From positions 1 to 64,000 of the forward strand of contig NZ_BAGJ01000140.1 of the NCBI RefSeq assembly GCF_000308775.1: DNA of 64,000 nt, in the 5' to 3' direction. Every line of letters begins with the position of its first letter. Within the stretch, counting starts at the first letter, position 1. The notes below the pieces were generated by a model, which was given only the letters and a program-made list of their open reading frames with translations, was not told the DNA's origin and searched no databases. The position numbers and the translations under genes were made by a program. Positions 27,065-34,896 of this stretch are shown here, one piece after another. This DNA is from Nocardia testacea NBRC 100365 (GTDB taxonomy: Bacteria; Actinomycetota; Actinomycetes; Mycobacteriales; Mycobacteriaceae).

Positions 27065-27685
27065 TCACCGCAATCCACGTTCGGCGAGCACGGCGGCGAC
27101 GTAGGGACTGAACACTCGTCCGAGTTCGGTCGGCGCATCGTGACCGGGCGGCGGCGGGGTGGGGATATAGCTGATCGCCAGGCGCACCAGGGCGTGGGCG
27201 AAGGTGCGGGCTTGGGCCTGGGTCAGCGCGATCCAGCTGCGCTGCATCACCGTCGACAGCCGCTCGGTGGCATGGGCGATGAGCGTCCCGGCGTCGAGGG
27301 TGATGAGCCGGAGCAGGTCGAGCTTCACCTCGCCCAACAGCAGCGACTGCACGAGCGGGTCCTGCGCCGAATCGTGGAAGTAGCCGGCCAGGCCGTCCCG
27401 GATGGACGCCTGGGCATCGCCCACATTGGCGGCCAGCGCCGTTTCCACGTGGTCGACGAGGTGGTCGGCGAGGCGAACCGCGTAGGCCTCGGCGAGCCCG
27501 GAGCGCGAGCCGAATTCGTTGTACAGGGTCTGGCGGCTCACCCCGGCGCCGGCCGCCACATCGGTGAGCGTGATCTTGGACCAGTCGCGCTGCACCAGCA
27601 GGTCTCGCATCGCGTCGAGAACGGTTGTGCGCAGCAGCTCACGCGCAGATTCCTGGGTGGCGTTCCGGGCTCTGGTGCTCGGCAT
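27065..27685 (-). CDS. TetR-family regulator of the alkane hydroxylase cluster (Rv3249c-like)
   Basis: The 206-aa product has an N-terminal helix-turn-helix (ITLTDVAAGAGVSRQTLYNEFGSRSGLAEAYA) and an all-helical ligand domain. In actinobacterial alkB-rubA-rubB loci this position holds a regulator that represses the operon and responds to long-chain fatty acids. It follows the rubredoxins by 41 bp and is probably co-transcribed with them and alkB, giving autoregulation. A candidate operator is the perfect inverted repeat at 29517-29532. Confidence 0.88.
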   Translation of the reverse strand: MPSTRARNATQESARELLRTTVLDAMRDLLVQRDWSKITLTDVAAGAGVSRQTLYNEFGSRSGLAEAYAVRLADHLVDHVETALAANVGDAQASIRDGLAGYFHDSAQDPLVQSLLLGEVKLDLLRLITLDAGTLIAHATERLSTVMQRSWIALTQAQARTFAHALVRLAISYIPTPPPPGHDAPTELGRVFSPYVAAVLAERGLR

Positions 27686-27726
27686 ATCAGCGACACTTGC
27701 ACGAACTCACCGCGTGAGTCAAAGTT

Positions 27727-27909
27727 TCAAGTTCGCTCGATTTCGATCATGAAGAAATCCGACTTGGCCGCGCCGCAGTCCGGGCACGTCCAGTCCTCGG
27801 GAATATCCGCCCAACGGGTACCGGCCGCGATTCCGTCCTCCGGCCACCCCAGCGCCTCGTCGTATTCGAATCCGCACTGGGCGCACTGATACAGCTTGTA
27901 ATCGGTCAC
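27727..27909 (-). CDS. rubB: Rubredoxin (RubB-like)
   Basis: 60 aa from a GTG at 27909, or 63 aa from the in-frame GTG at 27918. The two CxxC iron ligands are YQCAQCGFEYDEALGW and DWTCPDCGAAKSDF. Small redox protein passing electrons from a rubredoxin reductase to AlkB. The downstream half ends FFMIEIERT. It lies between rubA and the TetR gene, as in mycobacterial alk loci. Confidence 0.92.
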   Translation of the reverse strand: MTDYKLYQCAQCGFEYDEALGWPEDGIAAGTRWADIPEDWTCPDCGAAKSDFFMIEIERT

Positions 27910-27938
27910 TGAGCTCACCGGCCTTTCGGTCGATCGGG

Positions 27939-28124
27939 CTACCGCCGGCCTGAGGGCCGGGCGGGCAACGGCTCGAAATCGATCTTCTCCCGGACCGCGC
28001 AGTCCGGGCAGCACCAGTCGTCGGGCACCTCCGACCAGGGCGTGCCCGGTGGGAAGCCCTCACGCGGGGCGCCCGAGCGCTCATCGTAGACGTAGTCGCA
28101 CACCGGGCAGCGATACTCGCTCAT
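27939..28124 (-). CDS. rubA: Rubredoxin (RubA-like)
   Basis: 61 aa starting MSEYRCPVCDYVYDE, with iron ligands CPVC and CCPDC. Its ATG overlaps the alkB stop by 4 bp (ATGA), so the two are translationally coupled. The second site reads WCCPDCAVREKIDFEPL. It probably donates electrons to the upstream AlkB. The two rubredoxins differ enough to be distinct functional types rather than a recent duplication. Confidence 0.93.
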   Translation of the reverse strand: MSEYRCPVCDYVYDERSGAPREGFPPGTPWSEVPDDWCCPDCAVREKIDFEPLPARPSGRR

Positions 28125-29353
28125 TCCGGGGCCTCCACCGTGGCCGCGCCGTACCGCGCGAGCACCCGGTCCCGCACCGGCGGATGGATATTGGCACGGG
28201 TGATATCGCCGCCGTAGTGCGCGAGCACCCGTTTGTCCATCACCCGCCGCCACAGCGGCGGCACGTAGGCGAGCGTGATCATCCCCGCGTAGCCGGCGGG
28301 CAGCGCCGGGGCCTGCTGCCAGGTGCGCAGGGCCTGGTATCGCCGGGTCGGGAACGCGTGGTGATCGCTGTGCCGTTGCAGGTGGTACAGGAAGATATTG
28401 GTGACCAGGAAATCGCTGTTCCAGCTGTGCTCGGGGGTGGGGCGCTCGTAGCGCCCGGAGGAAGTGCGCTGCCGCGCCAGACCGTAGTGCTCGGTGTAGT
28501 TCACCGCCTCCAGCAAGCCGAATCCCACCACCGCCTGCAGCAGCAGGTACGGCAGCAGTTCGAGCCCGAACACCGCGACCAGCGCGGTGAACAACACCAC
28601 GGTCAGCAGCCAGGCGGTCAGCACATCGTTACGCCGGTTCCACGGACCGAACCCGAGCCGCTGCAACCGGGTGCGTTCCAGCGCCCACGCCGAGCGCACG
28701 CCGCCCCGGACCGATCGGGGTAAGAACGCCCAGAAGCTCTCACCGAATCGGGCGCTGGCCGGATCCTCGGGGGTCGCGACCCGCACATGATGGCCGCGAT
28801 TGTGTTCGATGTAGAAATGACCGTACGCGCTCTGCGCGAGCGCGATCCGGGACAGGCGCCGCTCCAGGCCCACTTTCTTGTGCCCGAGTTCGTGCGCGGT
28901 ATTGATCCCGATTCCGCCGACCACCCCCATCGTGACGGCCAGGCCGATCTTGTCGATCAGCTGCAGTCCGCCCGCCACCGGCAGCCGCGGGCCGTCGGCG
29001 GTGATCAGGTAGGCACCCGCGAGCAGGGTCGCGTACTGGCACGGCAGATACAGATAGGTGAGGTAGCGGTAGTACCTGTCCTGTTCCAGAGCCGCCACGA
29101 TCGCATCGGGCGGGTTGGAGCCGTCCCGCCCGACCAACCGATCGGCTATCGGGATGACCAGATAGAGCAGGATGGGTCCGAGCCAGAACACGATATGGAT
29201 CAGACCGGGACGACCCACGGCGGCAAGGGCCCAGACCAGTGGAATTCCGATGACGAACAGCCCGGTGGGCGCCAACAGGCCCCACAGCCACAGATACCGT
29301 TTGGGGTCACGCCAGGATTCGGGCGGAGTGGATTCGTAGGGCTCGGCAGACAT
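28121..29353 (-). CDS. alkB: Alkane 1-monooxygenase (AlkB), second paralogue
   Basis: The 410-aa product starts MSAEPYESTPPESW at 29353, preceded by GACGGAG. The histidine motifs HELGH, EHNRGHH, NYTEHYGL and LQRHSDHH are intact. It is the first gene of alkB-rubA-rubB-tetR, the usual actinobacterial alkane hydroxylation unit, and matches M. tuberculosis alkB (Rv3252c) by position. An upstream in-frame extension of 62 residues lacks family similarity. Substrates are probably medium- to long-chain alkanes; the chain length cannot be read from sequence. Confidence 0.95.
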   Translation of the reverse strand: MSAEPYESTPPESWRDPKRYLWLWGLLAPTGLFVIGIPLVWALAAVGRPGLIHIVFWLGPILLYLVIPIADRLVGRDGSNPPDAIVAALEQDRYYRYLTYLYLPCQYATLLAGAYLITADGPRLPVAGGLQLIDKIGLAVTMGVVGGIGINTAHELGHKKVGLERRLSRIALAQSAYGHFYIEHNRGHHVRVATPEDPASARFGESFWAFLPRSVRGGVRSAWALERTRLQRLGFGPWNRRNDVLTAWLLTVVLFTALVAVFGLELLPYLLLQAVVGFGLLEAVNYTEHYGLARQRTSSGRYERPTPEHSWNSDFLVTNIFLYHLQRHSDHHAFPTRRYQALRTWQQAPALPAGYAGMITLAYVPPLWRRVMDKRVLAHYGGDITRANIHPPVRDRVLARYGAATVEAPE

Positions 29354-29516
29354 CTCCGTCTCATTTCTGATTGGGCTGGGCAGGCTCGGCCTGCTGTCTG
29401 ACTTCCTCACGCCGGGCGCACCTGGTGTGCGCACCACACTCACCTCTGACGGTAAGCGCGCAGAAGGCCCGAAGCGGAGACGTTTATGACTTCGGTAAAG
29501 AACGGGTTCGGGTTCA

Positions 29517-29532
29517 CGCATACCGTTATGCG
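29517..29532. promoter_or_regulatory. Candidate TetR operator upstream of alkB
   Basis: CGCATA-CCGT-TATGCG is a perfect 16-bp inverted repeat 164 bp upstream of the alkB start. It is the size and symmetry expected for a TetR-family site. No identical copy was found upstream of the first alkB paralogue. Confidence 0.4.
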
Positions 29533-29602
29533 GCGGCACGTTCCCGAGGCCGTCCGCGAACTGAACCGCCGCCCGGCCGTGATCTGCCGGGCGGCGGTCA
29601 CC

Positions 29603-30121
29603 TCAGCGGATCAGCACGTCGGCGTCCGCGGGCAGCCCGTCGACCGGCCACCACCGCAGATCGGCCGACTCCGCGCTGCGCACCGGGACCGCTCCGGGCG
29701 GCGCGGTGATCCGGAACAACAGGTCCAGATGCCGGGTCGGGGTGCCGAGTGAACAGGTGATCGGATGGGCCTGGGCGCCGTAGAGACCGGGCTCCGGCCG
29801 CAGCCCGGGAATCCCCGATTCCTCGGTGGCCTCGCGCAGCGCGGCGGCGGCCACGGTGTCGTCACCGGGCTCGCAGTGCCCGCCGAGCTGGATCCAGCGC
29901 CCGACCCGCGGATGCAGGGTCAGCAGTACCTCGCGGCCGTCGTCGGAGAACACCACGGCCGAGGCGGTGATATGCCCGGGCGCGTGCTCACGCAGGCACC
30001 CGCGCGGCGCCGAGCCCAGGAAGGCAAGCATCGCCTCCCGCAGTGAGGCGTCGGCACCGGAGTCCGGCCGCCAGGCGGTCAGCAGTTCGGTCGCCGACGC
30101 GTGCAGTGATTCGGCGGTCAC
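29603..30121 (-). CDS. NUDIX hydrolase following fbiB
   Basis: 172 aa from a GTG at 30121 that overlaps the fbiB stop by 4 bp (GTGA). The Nudix box is GGHCEPGDDTVAAAALREAT followed by EESG. The first catalytic-box glutamate position is Asp and there is one extra residue compared with MutT, while REAxEE is kept. Nudix enzymes hydrolyse nucleoside diphosphate derivatives. It ends the fbiA-fbiB operon, so a housekeeping or flavin/nucleotide role linked to F420 is possible but unproven. Confidence 0.85.
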   Translation of the reverse strand: MTAESLHASATELLTAWRPDSGADASLREAMLAFLGSAPRGCLREHAPGHITASAVVFSDDGREVLLTLHPRVGRWIQLGGHCEPGDDTVAAAALREATEESGIPGLRPEPGLYGAQAHPITCSLGTPTRHLDLLFRITAPPGAVPVRSAESADLRWWPVDGLPADADVLIR

Positions 30122-31488
30122 AGTTCCACCAGGCCCGCGGCCGGGTCGCGCGGGGGACGCGGGCCCAGTTCCTCGGTGGGATGCCCGATCGCGATGGCGC
30201 CCAGCGGGATCCATTCACCATCCAGGCCGAGTACCTCCCGGGTCGTGTCCGGGGCGAAGATGGTCGACCCGATCCAGCAACTGCCCAGGCCTTCGGTCGC
30301 CAGCGCGACGAGCAGTCCCTGGACGGCGGCTCCGACCGCGACGGTGAACATGGTGCGTTCGGCGGCGCGGCGGCGTTCGTCCGGGTAGTCGTGGGCGCCG
30401 TCGGGAACGCAGAACGGAATGATCACCTCGGGGGCGTCGAACAGGATGCGGCCGCGGTTCACCCGCCGTTCGACCCGCTCGGGATCCAGACCGTCCGCCG
30501 AGAGATCGGCCCGCCATCTGGTGGCCATCGTCTCGAGGAGTTGCTGCCGCCGGGCCCGGTCGCGCAACCAGACGAAACGCACCGGACGCGTGTGATGCGG
30601 CGCCGGCGCGGTGAGCGCCACCGCGACCGCGGCGCGGATCTGTTCGGGGTCGACGGGGTCGGGTGCGAAACTCCGGACCGAGCGGCGCATCAGCACCGCC
30701 TCCCCGCGTCCGCGCGCGATCGCCTCCGCGGTGCCGAGCCAGAAGAGATCGTCGGTACCCGGCCGCACCAGATCCGCTGCGCGGGAGCCATTGTCGGCCA
30801 CGGACAGACCCCGCACCACCGCGATCGGGATCCCGCCGAGTTTGCCCTTCACCAGATCGGCGGCGGCGGCCAGCTCGTCCGCGATCGCCACCTGGGTGAC
30901 CTGCAGTTCGTTGCCCTGCCCGTCGACAGCCCCCGCGTAATCGTGCAGCACCGGCAGTCCCGCCGAACCGATCGCGACATCGGTCTGCCCGTTGCGCCAG
31001 GCGCGGCCCATGGTGTCGGTGACGACCACCGCGATATCGACGCCGAGTCGCGCGTTCACCGCCGCGCGCAATCCTTTCGCGCTACCGTCGGGGTCGGCGG
31101 GCAGCAGCACCAATTCGCCGTTTTCCACATTGGATCCGTCCACACCGGATGCGGCCTGCACGATACCGAGCCGGTTCTCGGTGATCAGAGTCCGGCCGCG
31201 GCGCGCCACCACCCGCACCGCCTCCTGTTCGACCAGCCGCCGCCGCGCGGCGTCGCGCTCCTCCGGATCGGTCGGCGCCGGCACGATCCGGCCCTCGGCC
31301 TTGGCGACGATCTTGCTGGTGACCACGAGAACATCACCGTCGGTCAGCCACGGCGCCCGCGCGGCGATATGTTCGGCGAGATCGTCGCCGGGGCGGAATT
31401 CCGGTAGCCCGGTGATCGGAAGTATCTGCAATTGCGCAGCGGCGTGGTCCGCGGCCACTGTCTCGGCCAACGGGTTTGCGCTGGTCAC
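30118..31488 (-). CDS. fbiB: Coenzyme F420:L-glutamate ligase / dehydro-F420 reductase FbiB
   Basis: 456-aa bifunctional protein. The N-terminal CofE domain (about 1-250) has DVLVVTSKIVAKAEGR, VVVTDTMGRAWRNGQTDVAIG and LGGIPIAVVRGLS. The C-terminal nitroreductase-like domain (about 260-456) begins MRRSVRSF and includes GLLVALATEGLGSCWIG. In mycobacteria FbiB adds the polyglutamate tail and uses the FMN domain to reduce dehydro-F420-0. The start is a GTG at 31488 overlapping fbiA by 4 bp. F420 is the hydride carrier for many oxidoreductases in these genera. Confidence 0.95.
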   Translation of the reverse strand: MTSANPLAETVAADHAAAQLQILPITGLPEFRPGDDLAEHIAARAPWLTDGDVLVVTSKIVAKAEGRIVPAPTDPEERDAARRRLVEQEAVRVVARRGRTLITENRLGIVQAASGVDGSNVENGELVLLPADPDGSAKGLRAAVNARLGVDIAVVVTDTMGRAWRNGQTDVAIGSAGLPVLHDYAGAVDGQGNELQVTQVAIADELAAAADLVKGKLGGIPIAVVRGLSVADNGSRAADLVRPGTDDLFWLGTAEAIARGRGEAVLMRRSVRSFAPDPVDPEQIRAAVAVALTAPAPHHTRPVRFVWLRDRARRQQLLETMATRWRADLSADGLDPERVERRVNRGRILFDAPEVIIPFCVPDGAHDYPDERRRAAERTMFTVAVGAAVQGLLVALATEGLGSCWIGSTIFAPDTTREVLGLDGEWIPLGAIAIGHPTEELGPRPPRDPAAGLVEL

Positions 31489-32495
31489 GGCTTTACTCCT
31501 GCCAAATCGAGGGCCTCACGCACCATTTCGGCGGTGGTGGGCGGATCGGTCATCAAAAGGGGAACACTGCGCACCTGCACACCCGGTACCTCGGCGGTAT
31601 CGGTCGTATGGATCAACCATCCGTCGAGAATCCCTGTGGCCGAACGGGATCCGTAGTGGCGGCCGACCGCCTCCGCCGTCGTCTCCACACCGATCACCGA
31701 CAGGCACTCGTCGGCCATACCGCGTAGCGGTTTGCCGTCGATCACCGGCGATACCCCGATCACCGGGGCCTTCGTGGTGCGCAGCGCGCCCCGAATTCCG
31801 GGCACGGCGAGGATGGATCCGACGCTCACAACGGGGTTCGAGGGAGCGAGTAATACAATATCGGCATCGGCTATGAGTTCGGTCACATTCGGTGCCGGTT
31901 TGGCGTCATCCGCCCCGATTGTGGCGAATCCGTGGGTTTCGACGGCGGCGCGGTGGCGAACCCACCACTCCTGGAAATGGATCGCGCGGCGTTCGCCAGG
32001 ACTCTCCGGGTCGCTGATAACAACATGCGTTTCACAGCGATCGTCGGTTGCCGGGACGAGTTTCACACCCGGTTGCCATCGATTGCAGAGAGCCTCGGTA
32101 ACCGCCGAGAGCGGATACCCGGCGCGCAGCATTTCGGTCCGAACCAGGTGCGTCGCGATATCCCGGTCCCCCAGTCCGAACCAGTCGGGCTGGGCATGAT
32201 ATTTCGCGAGCTCCTCCTTGGCGTGCCACGTTTCCCCCAGCCGGCCCCAGCCGCGCTCCGGGTCGATTCCGCCACCGAGCGTATACATGCAGGTATCGAG
32301 GTCGGGACAGATTCTCAGCCCGTGCATCCAGACATCGTCGCCCACATTGACGATGGCGGAAACCTCCGCCTCGGGCAGAAGCTCCCGGACGCCCAGCAGG
32401 AACCGCGCGCCACCGACTCCGCCGACCAGGACGACGATGCGGGGACCATTGGCGGGTGCGCTGTCCGCTTGTTGTGAAGTCACATCTGTACACAC
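31485..32495 (-). CDS. fbiA: 2-phospho-L-lactate/phosphoenolpyruvate transferase FbiA (CofD)
   Basis: The 336-aa product starts at a GTG (CTDVTSQQ). The CofD fold is marked by VVLVGGVGGARFLLG, IVNVGDDVWMHGLRICPDLDTC and LLAPSNPVVSVGSILAVPG. It joins the activated phospho-compound to the deazaflavin Fo, forming dehydro-F420-0. It is the first gene of fbiA-fbiB-NUDIX and is divergent from whiB2, the Rv3260c-Rv3262 arrangement. Its promoter must lie within the 332-bp region shared with whiB2. Confidence 0.95.
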   Translation of the reverse strand: MCTDVTSQQADSAPANGPRIVVLVGGVGGARFLLGVRELLPEAEVSAIVNVGDDVWMHGLRICPDLDTCMYTLGGGIDPERGWGRLGETWHAKEELAKYHAQPDWFGLGDRDIATHLVRTEMLRAGYPLSAVTEALCNRWQPGVKLVPATDDRCETHVVISDPESPGERRAIHFQEWWVRHRAAVETHGFATIGADDAKPAPNVTELIADADIVLLAPSNPVVSVGSILAVPGIRGALRTTKAPVIGVSPVIDGKPLRGMADECLSVIGVETTAEAVGRHYGSRSATGILDGWLIHTTDTAEVPGVQVRSVPLLMTDPPTTAEMVREALDLAGVKP

Positions 32496-32609
32496 TATGC
32501 CGCGCGAGAAATGGTGCGTCTTCCGCTATATTTGCCGCTCATTTGCTATTCGGGTCACAAGATCGACTCGGAATGCCGCGCGGGATAGTAACGGAATAGT
32601 GACGGTGGC

Positions 32610-32639
32610 TTGACCATCGCCACCGGCGGCGTGTCTAAT
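32610..32639 (+). promoter_or_regulatory. Probable vegetative promoter of whiB2
   Basis: TTGACC at 32610-32615 and TCTAAT at 32634-32639 are separated by 18 bp, a good match to SigA-type hexamers. Transcription would start near 32646, giving a leader of about 180 nt that contains the LexA-type box. The remainder of 32496-32827 holds the divergent fbiA promoter. Confidence 0.55.
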
Positions 32640-32691
32640 CACAGACATGTCATTCCGGGTCGCGCGGGAAGTGCAAGGCGCGTACGGAAAC

Positions 32692-32707
32692 TCGAACGGA
32701 TGTTCGA
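32692..32707. promoter_or_regulatory. LexA (SOS) box in the whiB2 upstream region
   Basis: TCGAAC-GGAT-GTTCGA is a perfect 16-bp palindrome fitting the established actinobacterial LexA consensus TCGAAC-N4-GTTCGA. It lies about 46 nt downstream of the predicted start of transcription and 120 bp before the whiB2 start codon, where bound LexA could block elongation. Confidence 0.7.
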
Positions 32708-32827
32708 ATTGGAATGGCAGGTTCGGGGAAGTCCGCGAGACAACGTCGCGGAGTTTGGCCGTCGGTATGCGCGTTGATCGACGGAAATGAATTCTTCTGC
32801 GCTAACACACAGTGAGGAGGCGGAGCG

Positions 32828-33229
32828 ATGGCCGATGATCTGGCCCCGGCCGGCATTCCGGTGGGTGTATCGCGAACCGATTTCACAGCAGGCGCAGCAC
32901 GAGGCGTCGCTGCTGACAACGGCTGGTCCGGGCTCGATCGGAGCGAGGGTGAATCGACTCCCCGGCTCAGCCTGATCGTGACCGGTTTCGACGAGATGTT
33001 CGGCTCCATCGAAGAACAGTGGCAAGAACGCGCACTCTGCGCGGAGACAGACCCGGAGGCCTTCTTCCCGGAGAAGGGTGGCTCCACCCGCGAGGCCAAA
33101 CGCATCTGCATGGGGTGCGAGGTCCGCGACGAATGCCTGGAATACGCGCTCGCGCACGATGAGCGCTTCGGAATCTGGGGCGGCCTGTCGGAGCGGGAGC
33201 GCCGGCGCCTCAAGCGCGGTATCGGCTGA
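32828..33229 (+). CDS. whiB2: WhiB-family regulator WhiB2 (WhmD)
   Basis: The 133-aa product starts MADDLAPAGIPVGV, with GAGGAGGCGGAG directly upstream. The four cluster-binding cysteines lie in RALCAETD, ICMGCEVRDEC. The WhiB turn FGIWGG is followed by a basic tail (LSERERRRLKRGIG). WhiB proteins hold a redox-sensitive 4Fe-4S cluster. WhiB2/WhmD is needed for septum formation in mycobacteria and its Streptomyces orthologue WhiB for sporulation septation. It is divergent from fbiA and has a LexA-type box in its leader, suggesting a DNA damage input. Confidence 0.95.
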   Translation: MADDLAPAGIPVGVSRTDFTAGAARGVAADNGWSGLDRSEGESTPRLSLIVTGFDEMFGSIEEQWQERALCAETDPEAFFPEKGGSTREAKRICMGCEVRDECLEYALAHDERFGIWGGLSERERRRLKRGIG

Positions 33230-33249
33230 CGACACCGCTCGCGTCGGTG

Positions 33250-33274
33250 CGCCCCGGAGCATGTGGCCGGGGCG
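33250..33274 (+). terminator. Hairpin after whiB2
   Basis: CGCCCCGG at 33250-33257 pairs with CCGGGGCG at 33267-33274 around a 9-nt loop, 20 bp after the whiB2 stop. Confidence 0.5.
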
Positions 33275-33314
33275 GGCCGTCGCGGTCGGCGCTCACTGAC
33301 TAACGTTGGCGGTC

Positions 33315-33794
33315 ATGGCACGATCCCGCAACCGCAGACCCCCGACCGCCCGGTCGGTCAGCCGTCGCGGCCGCGGTGTCCGCGGACCGATGCTGCCGCC
33401 GACCGTCCCGGCCTGGCGCACCCGGGGCCAGAAATTCGACCGGCTGGTGCTGGAGGCCTTCGCACCCCTGGACACCCGCTGGCACGATCGGCTCACCAAA
33501 CTCGATATCGCCGTCGACGACGTGCCCAAAATCCGCCCGCTGCACCCGGACTCGGTCACCTGGCCGGACGAGGTCGTCGCCGACGGCCCGGTCCCGCTGT
33601 CCCGGCTCATCCCAGCCGGCGTCGACCGGCACGGCACCCCCATCCGCGCCCGGGTGGTGCTGTTCCGCAAGCCTCTGGAACTGCGCGCCGGCGATCCGGA
33701 CGACCTGGTCGAACTTCTCCGCGAAGTACTGGTCCAGCAGATCGCGACGTACCTCGGTGTCGACCCGGACGTCATAGATCCGGAACCGGAATAG
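33315..33794 (+). CDS. Zincin-like (DUF1025-type) protein lacking the HExxH motif (Rv3259 counterpart)
   Basis: 159 aa from the ATG at 33315; a TTG at 33306 is possible. The basic N-terminus (MARSRNRRPPTARSVSRRGR) is followed by a domain usually labelled metallopeptidase-like. The helix that carries HExxHH in related proteases reads REVLVQQIATYLGVDPDVID here, so both zinc-binding histidines and the glutamate are absent. A protease function is therefore unlikely. Position between whiB2 and the DUF3499 gene matches Rv3259. Function unknown. Confidence 0.75.
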   Translation: MARSRNRRPPTARSVSRRGRGVRGPMLPPTVPAWRTRGQKFDRLVLEAFAPLDTRWHDRLTKLDIAVDDVPKIRPLHPDSVTWPDEVVADGPVPLSRLIPAGVDRHGTPIRARVVLFRKPLELRAGDPDDLVELLREVLVQQIATYLGVDPDVIDPEPE

Positions 33795-33943
33795 GGTCGT
33801 CGACGGGGTCCCTCCTTCCGTACGGGTGGATCGGTCGGCCGAACGAGCCAAACCACGATGGGGAGGGGTGGGCTCGCCGGGGAAGGTGGGGAGGCGCGGA
33901 CTCACCCGCGAACGCCGAGAAGACGGAACCCACCCGCGAAGGT

Positions 33944-34369
33944 GCTGTGTTTTTGGCGCGCTGGCGCGCGCGGGGTTGAGGCCCCCTTGTGTCTCGCCGT
34001 TTCGGCCTCGAGACTCGCGCCTTCGGCGCATGCGCTTCGAGGCCGAAACGGCGAGACGGGCCTCAACCCTTTCAGGTGTCTCGCAAAACTCGACACATGT
34101 GGTTGCGTGAGCACTCGAGGTCCGGATCGGATGCCGACTCGACCGCCCCGGCCGGCCTGGCGTCTGATCGCTTTCACGAACAGCAGCGCTTTCTCGGTGC
34201 CGAGTTCAGCGAGGCCCTCAAAGGGTCGAGGCCCGTCCTGCCCTTGGCCGAAGGTGCTCAATGGTCGCACTCTATGGACGGCCCACCGCACATCGCAAGT
34301 CTCGAGGCCTGAACGGCGGGACCGAGGGGGCCTCGACCCCGCCCCGCCGGAGGCGGGGCAATTAGACAC
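33944..34369 (+). repeat. Dispersed palindromic intergenic element, full copy 1
   Basis: Begins GCTGTGTTTTTGGCGCG and ends CAATTAGACAC, an imperfect terminal inverted repeat. Palindrome H1: GGGTTGAGGCCC at 33973 plus TCTCGCCGTTTCGGCCTCGA at 33992-34011 pair with 34037-34056 and 34058-34069. A centre conserved in copies at 39.1 and 49.4 kb (GTGTCTCG...CGACACATG at 34076-34099) follows. Palindrome H2 has GGGTCGAGGCCC at about 34224 and GGGCCTCGACCCC at about 34328, with the module CCGAAGGTGCTC...CACATCGC between. Similarity with the 39-kb copy continues weakly for ~60 bp to the left. No coding function. Confidence 0.8.
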
Positions 34370-34456
34370 GAATCACACTGCGACGCGCCGTATGCGGGCA
34401 GATCCATGAGCGTGTCTGCCCCACTCGGGTGGGTGCGGCGGGTTACGCTCATCGGC

Positions 34457-34840
34457 GTGATCTCCATGCGTCGTTGCTGCCGACCCGGCTGCAAGAATCC
34501 GGCCGTCGCGACGCTCACCTATGTCTACTCGGACTCCACCGCCGTGGTGGGCCCGTTGGCGACGGTGGCCGAACCTCATTCCTGGGACCTCTGCGGGACC
34601 CATGCCTCCCGGATCACCGCCCCCAAGGGCTGGGATATGGTCCGGCACGAAGGCGGCTTCTCCACCAGCCCGGATGACGACGATCTGACCGCGCTCGCCG
34701 AGGCCGTCCGCGAGGCCGGGCTACGCCGCCGCCCGCCGGAGCCCGATCAGCGCGGCTACCGCGACCACACTCCGCCGCCCCGGCCCACCCGCACCGGACG
34801 CCGCGGCCATCTCCGGGTACTCCCGGATCCCCCCGGCTGA
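34457..34840 (+). CDS. DUF3499 protein (Rv3258c counterpart)
   Basis: 127 aa from a GTG at 34457; the ATG at 34466 (MRRCCRPGCKNPAVATLTYV) is the alternative. A TACGCT -10-like box ends 7 nt before the GTG and there is no ribosome-binding site, the leaderless pattern seen before manB. The N-terminus has cysteines RRCCRPGC and a later DLCGTHA, a probable metal-binding cluster. The segments DSTAVVGPLATVAEPHSWDL and KGWDMVRHEGGF are family hallmarks. The C-terminus is proline/arginine rich. Function unknown. It precedes manB as in mycobacteria. Confidence 0.85.
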   Translation: MISMRRCCRPGCKNPAVATLTYVYSDSTAVVGPLATVAEPHSWDLCGTHASRITAPKGWDMVRHEGGFSTSPDDDDLTALAEAVREAGLRRRPPEPDQRGYRDHTPPPRPTRTGRRGHLRVLPDPPG

Positions 34841-34883
34841 GCAGTGTTCGACAGCACCGCTCCGGCGCCGACGGACGCTGCAC

Positions 34884-34889
34884 TAGGGT
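34884..34889 (+). promoter_or_regulatory. Probable -10 box of a leaderless manB transcript
   Basis: TAGGGT lies exactly 7 nt before the manB ATG, with no ribosome-binding site. The sequence TAGGGTAG(T/C)CGCCATG is the same as at the second desaturase gene. Confidence 0.5.
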
Positions 34890-34896
34890 AGTCGCC

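Noticed and set aside
29486..29752. Plus-strand open frame MTSVKNGFGFTHTV... between alkB and the NUDIX gene
   Set aside because: Its second half is antisense to the NUDIX gene and it has no family similarity; the AT-rich start is better explained as promoter and operator DNA.
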